DNA from: Whalleya microplaca
Taxonomy: Eukaryota; Ascomycota; Sordariomycetes; Xylariales; Xylariaceae
NCBI GenBank assembly: GCA_022497155.1
Contig: MU385734.1
Location: 310,001 to 374,000 of the forward strand
DNA: 64,000 bases
Direction: 5' to 3'
Part shown: positions 13,584 to 25,402 of the stretch, piece by piece
How the letters are laid out: every line of letters starts with the position of its first letter
Numbering within the stretch: position 1 is the first letter of the stretch
Translations under genes and position numbers: made by a program
Notes under the pieces: model-generated
Seen by the model: only the letters and a program-made list of their open reading frames with translations
Database searches by the model: none
Told to the model about the DNA's origin: nothing

Positions 13584-15849
13584 ATATAGCAATATAGCTT
13601 TCGAAAGCTAATATAAATGCTCTCGAGCTATATCGATATACCTTCTTGATTTTCTTTTTTTCTTTAGTTAGAAAATAAACACTTATTTAACATTACAAAA
13701 TTACATCTTAACGTAACAGCCTTTTATATATTTTCTAACTTATTAACTCCCGAGCTACGTTAAAACAGATTAAAATATTAAGAGAAGTTTTAAAATAGCC
13801 TCTTAATAATCCGGAAATACCGTTAGCGAAATATATAAAAGTATTAAATATTTAGGTCCACTAGATTTATACCCGTCTCAAGTAAACATACGTAATATTA
13901 AAAACGGTATTAAAAAATAATTCGGAAAAATAACGACTAAAATAAACAGCTTATAAATAAAAACTAAAAAAACAACAGGACAAATTACTATAACGCTAGG
14001 CGGTTTTAAAAATACAGCTATAAAAAAATCTCGATTTATTAATTATATAAAATACGAATATAATAAAAAGTGCTCTCGCGTAAAACTCTCGGGATTTTTA
14101 AAAACTCTAAAAATAACTAACTTAAATAGGTATAAATTTTTAATTAAGAAATCCTTAGCTAAAAAACCTTTAAATATTTTTAATACCCGCTTTAATAATT
14201 ATTATAGCCCCAATACTTAAACGTAAGCTATTATTATAGCCCGAGAAATTCGGGAGCAAGCGTAACTATTATTTCGTATAAAAGATATTAATAAAATATA
14301 AGCTTTAAAAAAACATAAAGTTTATAAAAAAAGATTAAAATAAGTAATATAACATTTACAAACGGCTCGAAAATAATATATAACGCGTAATAAAGTTATA
14401 TTATATTATAAAAAGATTTAATAAAATACATAATTTAATATTTTTTTTTAATATTTATTAAACATTTATAAAAATTACAATAAAGCTATTAAAGCGGGAA
14501 GCAAATTATATAAATACCGCCAGTTTATTAATTAGACTTTTATATTTTTTTATACCAATTTCGAGCGACTATTAATAAAAGTAAAAGGCAATATATAAAA
14601 TAATAAAGCGAAGTTTATATTTATTAAAAAAGCGATTAATAATAAACTTAAAAACGTATTAATTTTAATAACGTTACCGAATATTTACTAAAACTAGGTT
14701 TATTAAATAATAAATATTATAGCCCGACTTAAAAAATCGCTATTTTATTATAACGGAAATAGCTTAAAAAACGAAATTGCGCCAGATAAATTACTTTTTC
14801 CGGGCTTATTACCCTTTATTTTTAATCGCTTTAAAACTAATTATAAAAGCGATATATTAATAATCGGTATAGTCGCGTTAGTAAAAAACTAACAGGCCAA
14901 ATAAATAATAAACAAAAAATAAAACGCTTAAATAAAGCGCAGAAAATATTTACGATATAAAAAAAAAAGCTACTTATTTAAAAAATATATTTATTATTTT
15001 ATAAAATTATTTACCCATATTAGGATTAACGTAATAGTAGGTTATAAATTTAAAAAAAACAGAGCTAAAAAAATACTAAAAAAGCAAAAAAACAAATAGC
15101 TTTTAAATAAAGTCGCGTTTAAAAATTTAATATAACGGCAGAAAAAATTAATATAACCGAATAGCTTATAAACAGAAAATTTTTTATAGTCGATATATAT
15201 TTAAATTAATAATTATATATAAAAACTTTTATAAATTTAAAATATAAATATTATATTATTATTAATAAAAATATAATAAAACGCCTAAAATTATCGCGTA
15301 TATTTATCCGGGAAAAAACGGTAAAAAAAATTACTCGCAAAAAAAAATTAAACGTTTCGGGTATAATTTGCGAAATAATTTATATAAAAGCTAACTTTAA
15401 TAAATATAAATTAAAAATATTTATATATATTATACCAGATTTAAATTATTTTATAATATTAAAAAAGTTTTAAATAAAACGTAACCGAGTAATATACGTA
15501 ACGTATAAATATATATTATATATAAGAATTACCGGAAACCTAAAAGTATAAAAAAAAAACATTTTTTAAAAACTATAAAAGTTTGCGAAACTCGGGAAGC
15601 GCTTTATATTAATGCGATATATTTTATAAAAGAAATAAAAAAAGCTCGGAAATAAAAAAGGCTGGGAAAACAAGTAATAATTTAATAAATAGCTATATTT
15701 ATTATTATATTAATAAATATTAATAAAGTTTTAACGCTTAAAAAAAAACTAACGTTCGAGAGAATTTTTTTTTTTAATTAAAAAGCTAAAAATAATTATT
15801 TAAAAAAAAAAAAGCAAGGATTTTTTGCTATACCGTATAAAAGCCGATT

Positions 15850-18790
15850 ATAAAATTAATTTAAACTGTAATAAAGCGGGCAAAAAATTACCTACTTTTT
15901 AAAAATTATTATATAATATATCCCGGGAAAAATTATTAGCGTTACAGAAAATATTAATTAAGCTATTAAATAAAAGGTATATTTATATAAATAGCTCGTT
16001 TATAAAAGCTTTTATATTTTTTATTTAAAAACCGAACGGCAAACTCCGTTTTTATTATAATTATAAAATATTAAATAATATTACCTAACGGAATCGGTAC
16101 CCGCTTTTACTTATATAAAAAACATTTAGAACTTTTTCGGGAATAAAATAATTTTTTAAAATAAATATTAAATCGGCTTTTTATAAAATTAAAATTAGGG
16201 AAAAAAATAAATAAAAAACGGCTTTTTATACCCGTTTTAAACTATTTAAATAATTCGTAACTTTTTTCGGCTTAACAGATACTCCCGTAACGTTTTAATA
16301 TTACGTAAACGGTACGTTAAAAAAATACCTAAATATTTTTTATTTAATATATATAAATAATATACTAATTTATTTTTTTAAAACAAAAAAAAATTATATT
16401 AATAAAATAAAAAAAGTATTAAAATATTTAAAAATAACGGGCTTAAATTTAAATATAAATAAATATAAGTTTATAATAACTATTATAAAATATTTAAGAT
16501 TTATTATCGAAATAAAAAAAAATCTATATAAATCCGGCTAAAATATAGGCAATTAGAAAATAAGAATTTTTTAAAACGCTTAAAAAAGTCCGCAGTTTTT
16601 TAGAATTTGCGAATTTTTATCGGGATTTTATTAAAAATTATATAGATTTTACTACTTTTTTATCGGTATTTACGAAAAAGGGGGTACTATTTCGATAAAG
16701 GCTTTCGGAAAATCTAACGTTCGAAAACTTTAAACGAGCGTTTTTAAAAAAACCGGCTTTAATATAATAAAATCCCGAACGAAAGATAGTAGTCGAAATA
16801 GACTGCTCGAAATAGGCTTACGGGAAATGCCTATTATAACATAATAAGCAAGAGATTTTATTACCTATAATTTATTATTCTAGGCATTTAATTTCGGCAA
16901 AAATTAATTATAAAATTTATAATAAAAAGCTACTAATAATTATAAACTATTTATAAATATAAAACGCAAAATTATAAAACGTAATTTTAATATTTATAAT
17001 TTTATTTAATTATAAAAATCTAAAATATTTTATAACTTTTAAAAAACTTTCCGAGTAATAAATACGTTAGTTAAAGAAATTAATATATTTTAATTTCCGA
17101 TTAAAATTTTGCGTTAAACGTTTAAATATTAGACCCGACGTTTTTTTACGGCGTAAATAAAACCTATTATAAAAAATATAAAACGAAAAATATAAAAAAC
17201 GGAAATTCTAATTATTATAAAAAAAATAGTTACTTTATATATAATTTAAAAAATATAAACAAGCGGGAATTATTAAAATAAAATATATTTAATTATACGG
17301 ATAAAATATCCCGGAAAGTAAAGAAATTTTCGAATATAAAAATCTATAATCGTTATAAAATATAAAGGTAGCGAAAAACCCGAGTTACGCGTGAGTAATA
17401 AAAGCAGTAGCTTAAAAAAACTAAGCGTTTTTTAAAAACTTAAATATAAAAATATCGTTATCGGAATATAATATCGATAATAAAAATCGATTATATTTTT
17501 ATAAGCGTATTTAAATCTTTAATTAAAAGCTGTTCTATATTATTTTAATATAAAATATTTATAACTTATATTTAATAAAATACCCGGGAAAAAAAATATA
17601 CTAGTAATATTTTCGAGAACGTTTTATTAGTTTAAAATATCGGCGTTTATAAAACGTTTTTATAAAAATTGCGATATTTATAAAAGAAAAACGATATAAC
17701 GTAACTAAAAAAAAAAGCTTTTAAAATTATTATTTATTCCGGATCAATTTTATAATAAGCTATTTATCGATTTTATAACCGACTTATTAATTGTTTTCGA
17801 ATAAAACTTTATTTTTATAATAATAATTTTTAATTAATTAAAAAAGCAGGTTATATTAAAAGTTATAATTTTAATAAAAACGGAAATATATACCGAACGG
17901 TTTGTAAATTATTATTAAAAATATTATAGTTTTTCCTATATTATAATTAGTAATAAAAGATTTAATTAAATAAAGCAGTTTTAAAAACGGCTTTATTTAT
18001 TAGTAGAAATCGAGTAGCGTTTATTAATTACGTTTTACCCGGAAACCGATAGAAAATATTAGCATATTTTCGAGCGTTTATATTATATATTTAATTTAAA
18101 TAAAACTTATTAATACCGGAAATAATACTTATAATTAATAACCGAAATATTATAATAATAAGGTTAAGTTTTTTTTTTATATTTTACGGATATTATATAA
18201 AACTTATTCTAATAGTGAAATATATTCCGGGACTTGTTTCCGAACCGCGCGTACGGGCAGAAATTTTTATTTAGCGTTTAAAAAAAATAATAAAATTTAC
18301 ATAAACTATAATAATAACTATATAATAATAATAAAAAAACGTAACTAATAAACGGCAATTTTTTATAAAATAATTCCGAATAAAAAATAAAGTATAATTA
18401 ACGCTTAAAAATATTTTTATATCTTAACTTTTATAAAAGCTAATATAGTTATATATTAAATATAAAATAACGCGTATTATTAACCTTTAGGTTATAAAAT
18501 TAAATATACCGAAAGAAATATATAACCGGTTTTATATCGAGCTTATTTGTTACGTAAAAAATAATCCCTTATTTTCCTAAAGAAATAAAAATATATAACC
18601 TTTTTTTATAATTAGTAAAAAAGGAAAAAAAAAAATAAAATAATAAATAAAAGAAATTATTCGAGTAATTATTAAATAGAAAAAGCAAAAAAAAACTAAA
18701 TAAATATTAATAAAATAGGTAAATTATATAGCCCTAATATAAAAACCGCTCGAAAATTTAAAAAATACCGAAATAATAAACCGTTTTAAA
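15850..18790 (+). pseudogene. Dead chromovirus II pol
   Basis: Plus-strand traces in order: RT with KPNGKLRFYYNYKILNNIT near 16,030; FFGLTDTPVTF near 16,262 (family FGLTNAPATFQ); YLIYINNILIYF near 16,338 (family YLDDILIF); RNase H reading VVEIDCS near 16,790; integrase DFITDLL near 17,768 and FYPETD near 18,034; and a chromodomain near 18,650-18,780 (EIIRVI, then an IKxVNY block for VKWKGY, then LENLKN). Catalytic Asp codons of the RT are now Asn, and stops are frequent. Gag should lie at about 13,740-15,100 but is not recognisable. Confidence 0.75.
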
Positions 18791-20784
18791 AAAAATTACA
18801 GTAATATAAAAATAAATAATAAGCTTAAAAAAATTAATATAAAAAAAAGGGTAAAAGTTACGCTCGCGCGGTAATTATATAATTAATAAAATATTAGCAA
18901 AATATAAAAACGAGAAAATATAAGTAAAATAAAAAAATATTATAGGAAATTATAAATTTTTTATTATTATAAATAATATAAACGTTACTCCCGAATAAAT
19001 AATAAATAATTTTCTCTATTTATATAATTTTTTTTAATAAACCGATAACTAAAATTATTATAAAACCGACCGAAAAATGTAATAAATTTAACCGAACGGC
19101 GTACTTATATTAGCCGGGAGCTAATAATTTAGCTCGTTTTTTTTATCGTTTTTTTTTTTTTTTATATTTATCGCTTTTTTTTTTACTTTTACGGGAGGGA
19201 ATTTAAGGGGGCGGCTATAGTTACAGCAAAAAATGTTAACGGAAATAAGGAAAACGCGCGGGCAAAAGTTACGCAAATTATACTTAAACGAGAGATTTAT
19301 AATAATAATAAAGGCGGGCGGGACGGGCCGAAAAAAAAAACCGGAAACAGAAATACGTATATAAGCGGCGGGCCCGGTATTATTTATTATAAAATACGTA
19401 ATAGCTATAATATCGCTAATATTATTAACGATACGCTCGAGCGGGTAAGCAACTTTTTTAAACGCGGCTATAAGTTACTTTTATATAATATATAAACTAA
19501 AAAAAATTACAAAAAAATAAAGTAAAAATTTATATACTATTTTTATTATTATTAAGCCCTAGTTTAGCCTAAAGCTATAACGCTTATTTTAGTATACTTA
19601 AAATATATAGCGGCGTTAATAACGTATTACGCCTACGTTTCGGCCGACTTTTAAGCGGTAATAAAAACTAAATAAAAAAAATAAATAACGGGGGTATTAT
19701 AAAAAAGCGGGAAAAATAAATAACCTATTAAAGTTCGAATTATTATAAACTCGATAAGTTTTTATTAAAATAGTAATAAGAAAGCGAATTTCGGTACTTA
19801 TAAGTAGTTATAAAACGGGGTTAAAAAGCGGTATTCGAACGGAAAAAACGAGAGATAATTTATAATAAAATAATTATAGCTTTTAATATATTTTATATAC
19901 CGTATATTATAAACAGTTAAATATAGTTAATACTATATTTAAAATATTTTAAAACTAAAAAAAAAAAAGAACTTATAAATTTAATCGGAATAAAAAGCGG
20001 AAAGGTTTTTAGTTATACGGCCGATATAAAGGCGGTATAAAATATAATACGTAAAAAAAAGGAAAGCTATAAAAGTAGCGCGAACGGGCAGCTTAAAAAT
20101 AGCAAAGCCGGAAAAAAAACGAAATAAAAATATAGCGGCAATAGCGAAAGCAAAAATAGGCGAAAATAGCGGCAAAAAAAAAAGGCATATTATAAAAACA
20201 CTATAAGAAAATATATTAGCAACTTAAATAATAAAAAAATAAAAAAATTAGAAAATTAAAAATTTAAAAAATTAAAAAATTAAAAAATTAAAAGATAGGA
20301 AAATAAAATAAATAATTAAGGAAATAAGTTTTTACTTATAAATAGCCTAAAAAAAGAAAAAAGAAAAAAAGAAATTTCGAAAAAAAGGCCCGGGATATTT
20401 AAGCAACCTTAAGAGAGAATTAATCGCGCGGCTAATTATAAAAGCTAATTATATATTATATTAGTTACGCGCTTAAACTAATTAAAAACAAAAATCGACT
20501 TATTAATTTAAAAATAAATTTAATTATTAAATAAAAAACTAATTAAAAACGGAAATCGAGTTTTAATTTTACGCGCGTTTATTTTATATTCGATTAGCTA
20601 ATAATAATGTAAAATTAGAAACTTTTATAACAAAAAAATTCTTTTATAAAAATACCCCTATATTACCTCCCGAACCGGCCCGGATTAATAATAAAATAAA
20701 CTATTAGCAGCTAAAAAAGCCGATAATTAACGAAAATCTATATATATTTTACGCTCGGGCATAAAAAACGCGATACGATTGCGC

Positions 20785-20805
20785 AAAAAGTAAAGGGGGG
20801 GGTAA
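20785..20805 (+). other. Polypurine tract of chromovirus II
   Basis: AAAAAGTAAAGGGGGGGGTAA lies immediately before the TG start of the 3' LTR, the standard place for the plus-strand primer. The G run has survived because it is not in CpA/TpG context. Confidence 0.7.
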
Positions 20806-20996
20806 TGTAATAGGCTATACCGTAATAGGAAATATCGGCGATTATAAGCCGATATAATAACATAGCTTTCGAGAGCTAATATAAATGCTCTCGAGTTATA
20901 TCGATATACCTTTTTAATTTTCTTTTTTTCTTTAATTAGAAAATAAACACTTATTTAACATTATAAAATTATATCTTAACGTAACGGCCTTTTATA
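20806..20996 (+). repeat. 3' LTR of chromovirus II, intact length
   Basis: 191 bp, starting TGTAATAGGCTATACCGTAA and ending CCTTTTATA, followed by the TAAAG duplication. It contains the CTCTCGAG and ATATCGATATACC blocks shared with the right part of the 5' LTR. Differences from the 5' copy are mainly C/T or G/A. Confidence 0.85.
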
Positions 20997-22330
20997 TAAA
21001 GCAATAATAAAATTCCGGATTAAATATACCTTAAATTAAAACTAAAAAAGTTAGCAGCAAATTAAACTTTAAAAAGTTAAAACTATATAAAATCACTAAA
21101 ATCCTTTTTAAAACTAACTACTAACTCGACTTTCCCGAAATAAAAATTTACTTAGTTTTTTATATCTTTATATTAAAACTAGCCTTTAAAAATATATTTA
21201 TTTAATTTACTTAAAAACTTTTTAACTAAAAAACTTACTTTATTAAAACTATATTAAATTCTCGCAAAATTAAAAATCAAATATAATATCTCGTTAAATA
21301 GTAATATTACTTATATAAAAAAAATATTTAAGAACTTTTTAAAAACCTTAAAAATATAAAAAACTTAATTTAGTAATTTTATTACTAAAACTTAAATCGC
21401 CCGAAATTAATAATTTTAAATCCGTAAATACGGATTAATTATAAAAGCCCGAAAAATTAATTAACAACTAATTAAAAGATTCCGTAATATTTAAACTAAC
21501 TTATAGTTTAAGCGCTAGACTTAAACGTAACCCCTTTTTCGGCTTAATCTTAAGCCTCCCTTTCGAGTAAAAACTCTTTTCCTTTCTGTTTTAAAACATT
21601 CTCGCATTCGGATAATATACGTAACGCCTTTATTCGAAAAAACAATTATTTTTTTTATTATTTAAATCGAACTATTCACTCCTTTCGAAACTTCTTTTAA
21701 AAATGCTAAAAAATTTTATATAATTTTTAAATCTCCTCTTATAACTAATAATAATCCTTTTTTAAACGAACCTTTTCCCGACCGATATTTTACAATAATT
21801 TTATAAATTTTCTGCTGCCTTTATATAAATAATATAAGAATATATACCTATAATAAAATAATACGCCTTTATACTTATAATATATAATCTTTAATCGGGT
21901 ATATAATAAATATAGTAATACCGGATACCTAAATTCCTAAATATATTATAAATAAATTATTCGTTTTAATTTCTGGTTTTAATAAAAACGTATAAACTTT
22001 AAAACGCCTAACATATTCCTTATTAATAAAATAAATAAAAGAATAAAAGAAAAAAAAAGAAATTACTTACTTAAGAATTTTTAAGGATAAAAATTATAAA
22101 AGAAAAAAAATAATATTATAACCACTTATTTTTAAATATCCCCGCAACTAGCTACTACGTAATTTATGGTTACTAAAAAATAATAGCTTAGCAACCAAGT
22201 AATTACTAAAAGATAATAGCTTAACAACTAAATAATTGCCAAGGGATAATGGCTTAACAACCAAATTCCATTTATTAGGAAGTTATTCAGATATAAAAAA
22301 CGGTATTTCGCCGTCCCTTAAATAGTTTCT
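20997..22330. other. RIP-mutated tail of the AT-rich block
   Basis: AT-rich sequence with no recognisable domain. Composition returns to normal between about 22,260 and 22,400, only about 200 bp from the end of the permease gene. Confidence 0.6.
22170..22265. repeat. 33-bp tandem repeat at the AT-block border
   Basis: Three units begin at 22,170, 22,203 and 22,236, based on TTACTAAAAGATAATAGCTT followed by a CAACCAA-type half. The third is the least RIP-like (TTGCCAAGGGATAATGGCTT), so mutation fades towards the gene side. Confidence 0.7.
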
Positions 22331-22520
22331 CCTTGCTAGCCAGCGATTAATTTAAATATTTTACCTTTCACGCCTTTTGTTATTTCAAATCAAGACCTGT
22401 GGTAACGGCTTCGTTACATTAGCAACAAGGCAAGTAGTAGAGAGTAGTATACAGAGAAAATCGGTTCTAATAGTTGTAATCGTTAGGTATTACACGACAG
22501 TTTTATACTAGTATAATACT

Positions 22521-24612
22521 TTATTCCCATCCCCACACCGTTGATAACTTCCTCAGCCACTTGACCCGTTTGCTATGGAAGTTGACTGCACTAACAGCAG
22601 AATCAGCTTCCTCGTCCATGATGAGGTCTGTTAAGTCAGGTTTAAGGTCAACACTGCCGGGCGCCCTCATCCAAGGCTCACTTCGTACAGTAATCCTATG
22701 ACACAAATATACTAGGAAGAATACCGGGATGCCAATGTATGCTGTAAGAAAGCCTGATGCGGTGAAGTTTCCCGGAAAGAAAACTGAGAATCCATTCAGG
22801 AGCCCAAAGCTGGCAAATGCAAAGAGGGCAATCCATGCTGCCCAAGGTTGTATGCTACTTGCGAATGGTAGATTAGCTCTAGCGAGACCCTGAGCTGCAC
22901 ACGCCTTTTGAAAACGGAGTAGAATAATGCAGCAGCATACCCAGCTTATGAAGCTGGCGGTATTGATTATGCTCACGAACCAATCGAACACGATGCCGCT
23001 GGCCGTGTTGATGTTCAAGTAGGCTAGTAGAGAGAACAGGCTCGAAGCCATGACGGCATAGTACGGCACACCTTGCCGGTTACAGCGAGAGAATATCTTA
23101 GGGGCATCCCCAGCAATGGCGAGTGAATACAGCGAGCGACTGGACATATAAAGCACTGAATTCCCACTTGACCAGGCTGAAGTGATAATCACGGCGTTGA
23201 TGACGCTATCCAGCCCGTGAATGCCTGCATTCTTTATAGCAACAACCCACTAAAGCACATTCGGTCAACATTGGTAAATTGTGGAAAGCCTCAGGGGTAT
23301 CTACACTGGGATCTATATCCTACCGACGCCAGAACATGGCAGAAGTGTCGTAATTGGAGACAAAGGCAAAAGAATGTCAAAAATGGAAAGGAAATAAACG
23401 TACAGGGGATGCAGCGGCACCATGACCACCACTTGTTAGCGCGGGTTCATCACTTCGGCATATGACACTGATAGCAAGCGCGCCGAGGGCGTAAAAGATA
23501 ATTAATCGCCAAATGAAGTGAAAAGCAGCTTTGGGCAGGTTTTTGCGTGGAGACTGCATTTCACCGGCCGTGATGACTACCAGCTCAGGACCAAAGTTGA
23601 AGCTAAAACATGAGTATATGAGCGCGTACTGCAGTATTAAGAATTAGTATTTTGCCTTTCGAGATGTTTTGACGAAACAAGGAATTCTTCAAGGTAAGAC
23701 AAAAGGGCAAGGAATGTCTCCGGATACTACTCACTAAGAAGGCACAGAATCGGCCACCGGATCCTTCGACGAGGTATTCTTTGGTTGCTCCAGGGTCTTG
23801 CCAGTACCAAAATCCGAGACGCGTGTGGTCTGGCCCGCCGCCAAAGAATAAGACCACCGATAGAATCAGCAGGCCAATGATGGTGAACACCTTCAACGAA
23901 GCAAACCAGAACTCGGTCTCCCCGTAGATACGAACTGGGAAAAAGTTCAGTGCCACGATAACGACTAACATGACAGTGATCCACACGGCCATTGGCACGG
24001 AGTTTGGCCAGTAGTTGATCACGACGGCAGCGGCCGTTATCTCATACGCGACACTAACCCCCCAGGTGTACCAGTATAACCATCCCATAGCAAAGCCCAA
24101 ACTGCGGGATACGATTCGATTGCCATAGTATGCCATCGACGCACCACGGACGGGTAAGTAAGCGCTAACCTCGGTGGTAGCGGTGACGATGCCGTAGACA
24201 AGCAAGCATATGACCAGATACGCGGAAAAGAGAAACGCAGGACCCGAGGTAGCCAGCGCCTGTCCGGTACCAACGAATAAACCGGTACCGATTGTACCAC
24301 CCAAGGCGAGCATCTGCGCCTATTACACATCCAGGGGTCAGCAATTCCTTCCTCCACGAGGTGACGTCCTAAGCCATTGCTCAGAAGTGAATAAGCCAGC
24401 CCTAATACTAACTGAATAGGCGAATGAAAGACTCGGATACAGACCTGGCGCGATTTTATGCCACGTTTGGTATCATGGTGTGAGTTCGCTTGACTGAATT
24501 CGGTGTCCTCAGCAGCACCACTAAGTACCCGTTGGGTAGGCTGTAGAGGCGATTTGTCTTCCTGCGGCCCTGCTTCATTCATTGCTGCAGTTGAAGACTG
24601 CTTGTGTATCAT
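22521..24612 (-). CDS. Amino-acid permease, APC family (Dip5/Can1-like)
   Basis: Plasma-membrane proton-coupled amino-acid transporter of the fungal AAT/APC family. Rebuilt exons (minus strand) are 24,612-24,445, 24,319-23,735, 23,628-23,404 and 23,249-22,521, giving 568 residues, the usual length. A hydrophilic N-terminus of about 57 residues precedes the first membrane segment with the signature GGTIGTGLF (residues 63-71). Further family blocks are PVRGASMAYYGNRIVSR, the FGPELVVITAGEMQSPRKN loop after the third exon junction, and INAVIITSAWSSGNS at the start of exon 4. The GGGPDHTRLGFWYW segment resembles dicarboxylic amino-acid permeases (Dip5), but substrate cannot be fixed from sequence. 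Donors include GTGAGT and GTACGT. The stop lies about 200 bp from the RIP block, yet the frame is intact. Confidence 0.9.
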
Positions 24613-25402
24613 GAACTTGACGAGGCGGATAGCGACACCTTTTATCAGACGGTTACATTGGTCTGGTGCTTACTCATCGGCAGCCACCCTGGGGCAAGAT
24701 AATGCGAAATAAGGACTAAAGGCTTCCTGCATGAACGCGAGCACACTAAATATGGCTTGATAAGGTACTAAACCTGTATCAATAGGGATGGCACTATGCC
24801 TGCTGACGCCAGACAGTCATAGATCAAGTGAAACTGGTATGTACTAGTCATTAAATTTCACGAGCCAGGTATGTATCTATACTCTACAAGAGAGTAACTC
24901 AATTTCATAAAGAGCTCAGGGTAGTGCTGTATGTATGTAGCTATATTCGCGCGGAGAGTTGTATAAGCCATGGTTTCTTACGCATTTTGGCCTGATTAGT
25001 CCATATGCAGAAGCCCCCCTGTTTTCTTCTTTCCTTTTTGAGGCTATCTCGTGTGACAGGAGATGGCCTGCAGGTGAAGGTGGTCTCCAGGCAAATGTCT
25101 TCTTTCGCTTCAGTGCTAATCCTCTTGTCCGACGCCATGTTGCGATGGTCGAGCGCCACTGACGCCACCGCATACCCAATGCATGGAGGCTCTGCGTTAA
25201 AACAGACGTCCAGCTTGTTCAGAACTCACATTGCTAGGCTATTGCGAGGAGTGATCGTAGATAGTTCTGGCAGAATACTACTTGGAAGAAAGCACGAGAC
25301 CACACAGATGGTTGTAGGGACGATGCTCCATATATAGATACTTAGCCTACGGAATGGCTCATTCTTGTCGTTCCTTTACCATGCCATAAGTATACAGAGT
25401 AC
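24613..25402. other. Intergenic, no gene seen
   Basis: Short overlapping frames on both strands (for example 25,005-25,337 plus) have no recognisable protein character. The region holds the permease promoter and the 3' side of the NmrA-like gene. Confidence 0.4.

Larger units (their letters stand above)
11634..13728 (+). repeat. 5' LTR of chromovirus II, split by nested element
   Basis: The LTR begins TGTAATAAGCTGTGCCGTAG. It runs to 11,683, is broken by the inner element plus a 4-bp ATAT duplication, and resumes at 13,588 to end at 13,728 in CCTTTTATA. Removing the 1,900-bp insert and 4-bp duplication leaves 191 bp, exactly the length of the 3' copy. The terminal TA probably derives from CA by RIP, which would restore the usual TG...CA ends. 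Confidence 0.85.
11634..20996 (+). mobile_element. Complete but dead Ty3/gypsy chromovirus II
   Basis: Two 191-bp LTRs (11,634-13,728 interrupted, and 20,806-20,996) flank about 7.1 kb of internal sequence. A direct TAAAG lies immediately outside both ends (11,629-11,633 and 20,997-21,001), a clean 5-bp target duplication. A purine-rich tract ends at 20,805. The plus-strand pol order RT, RNase H, integrase, chromodomain marks a chromovirus. All frames are destroyed by RIP-type stops. A second LTR element of 1,900 bp sits inside the 5' LTR. About 1.9 kb of non-pol sequence follows the chromodomain before the 3' LTR, long for this class and unexplained. Confidence 0.85.

Noticed and set aside
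19981..20175. 64-codon minus-strand frame in the AT block
   Set aside because: Lies inside chromovirus II in the opposite orientation. Low-complexity hydrophobic translation typical of RIP-mutated DNA.
22140..22270. Possible CRISPR-like array at the 33-bp repeats
   Set aside because: Only three head-to-tail units without spacers, in a fungal genome; it is a simple tandem repeat.
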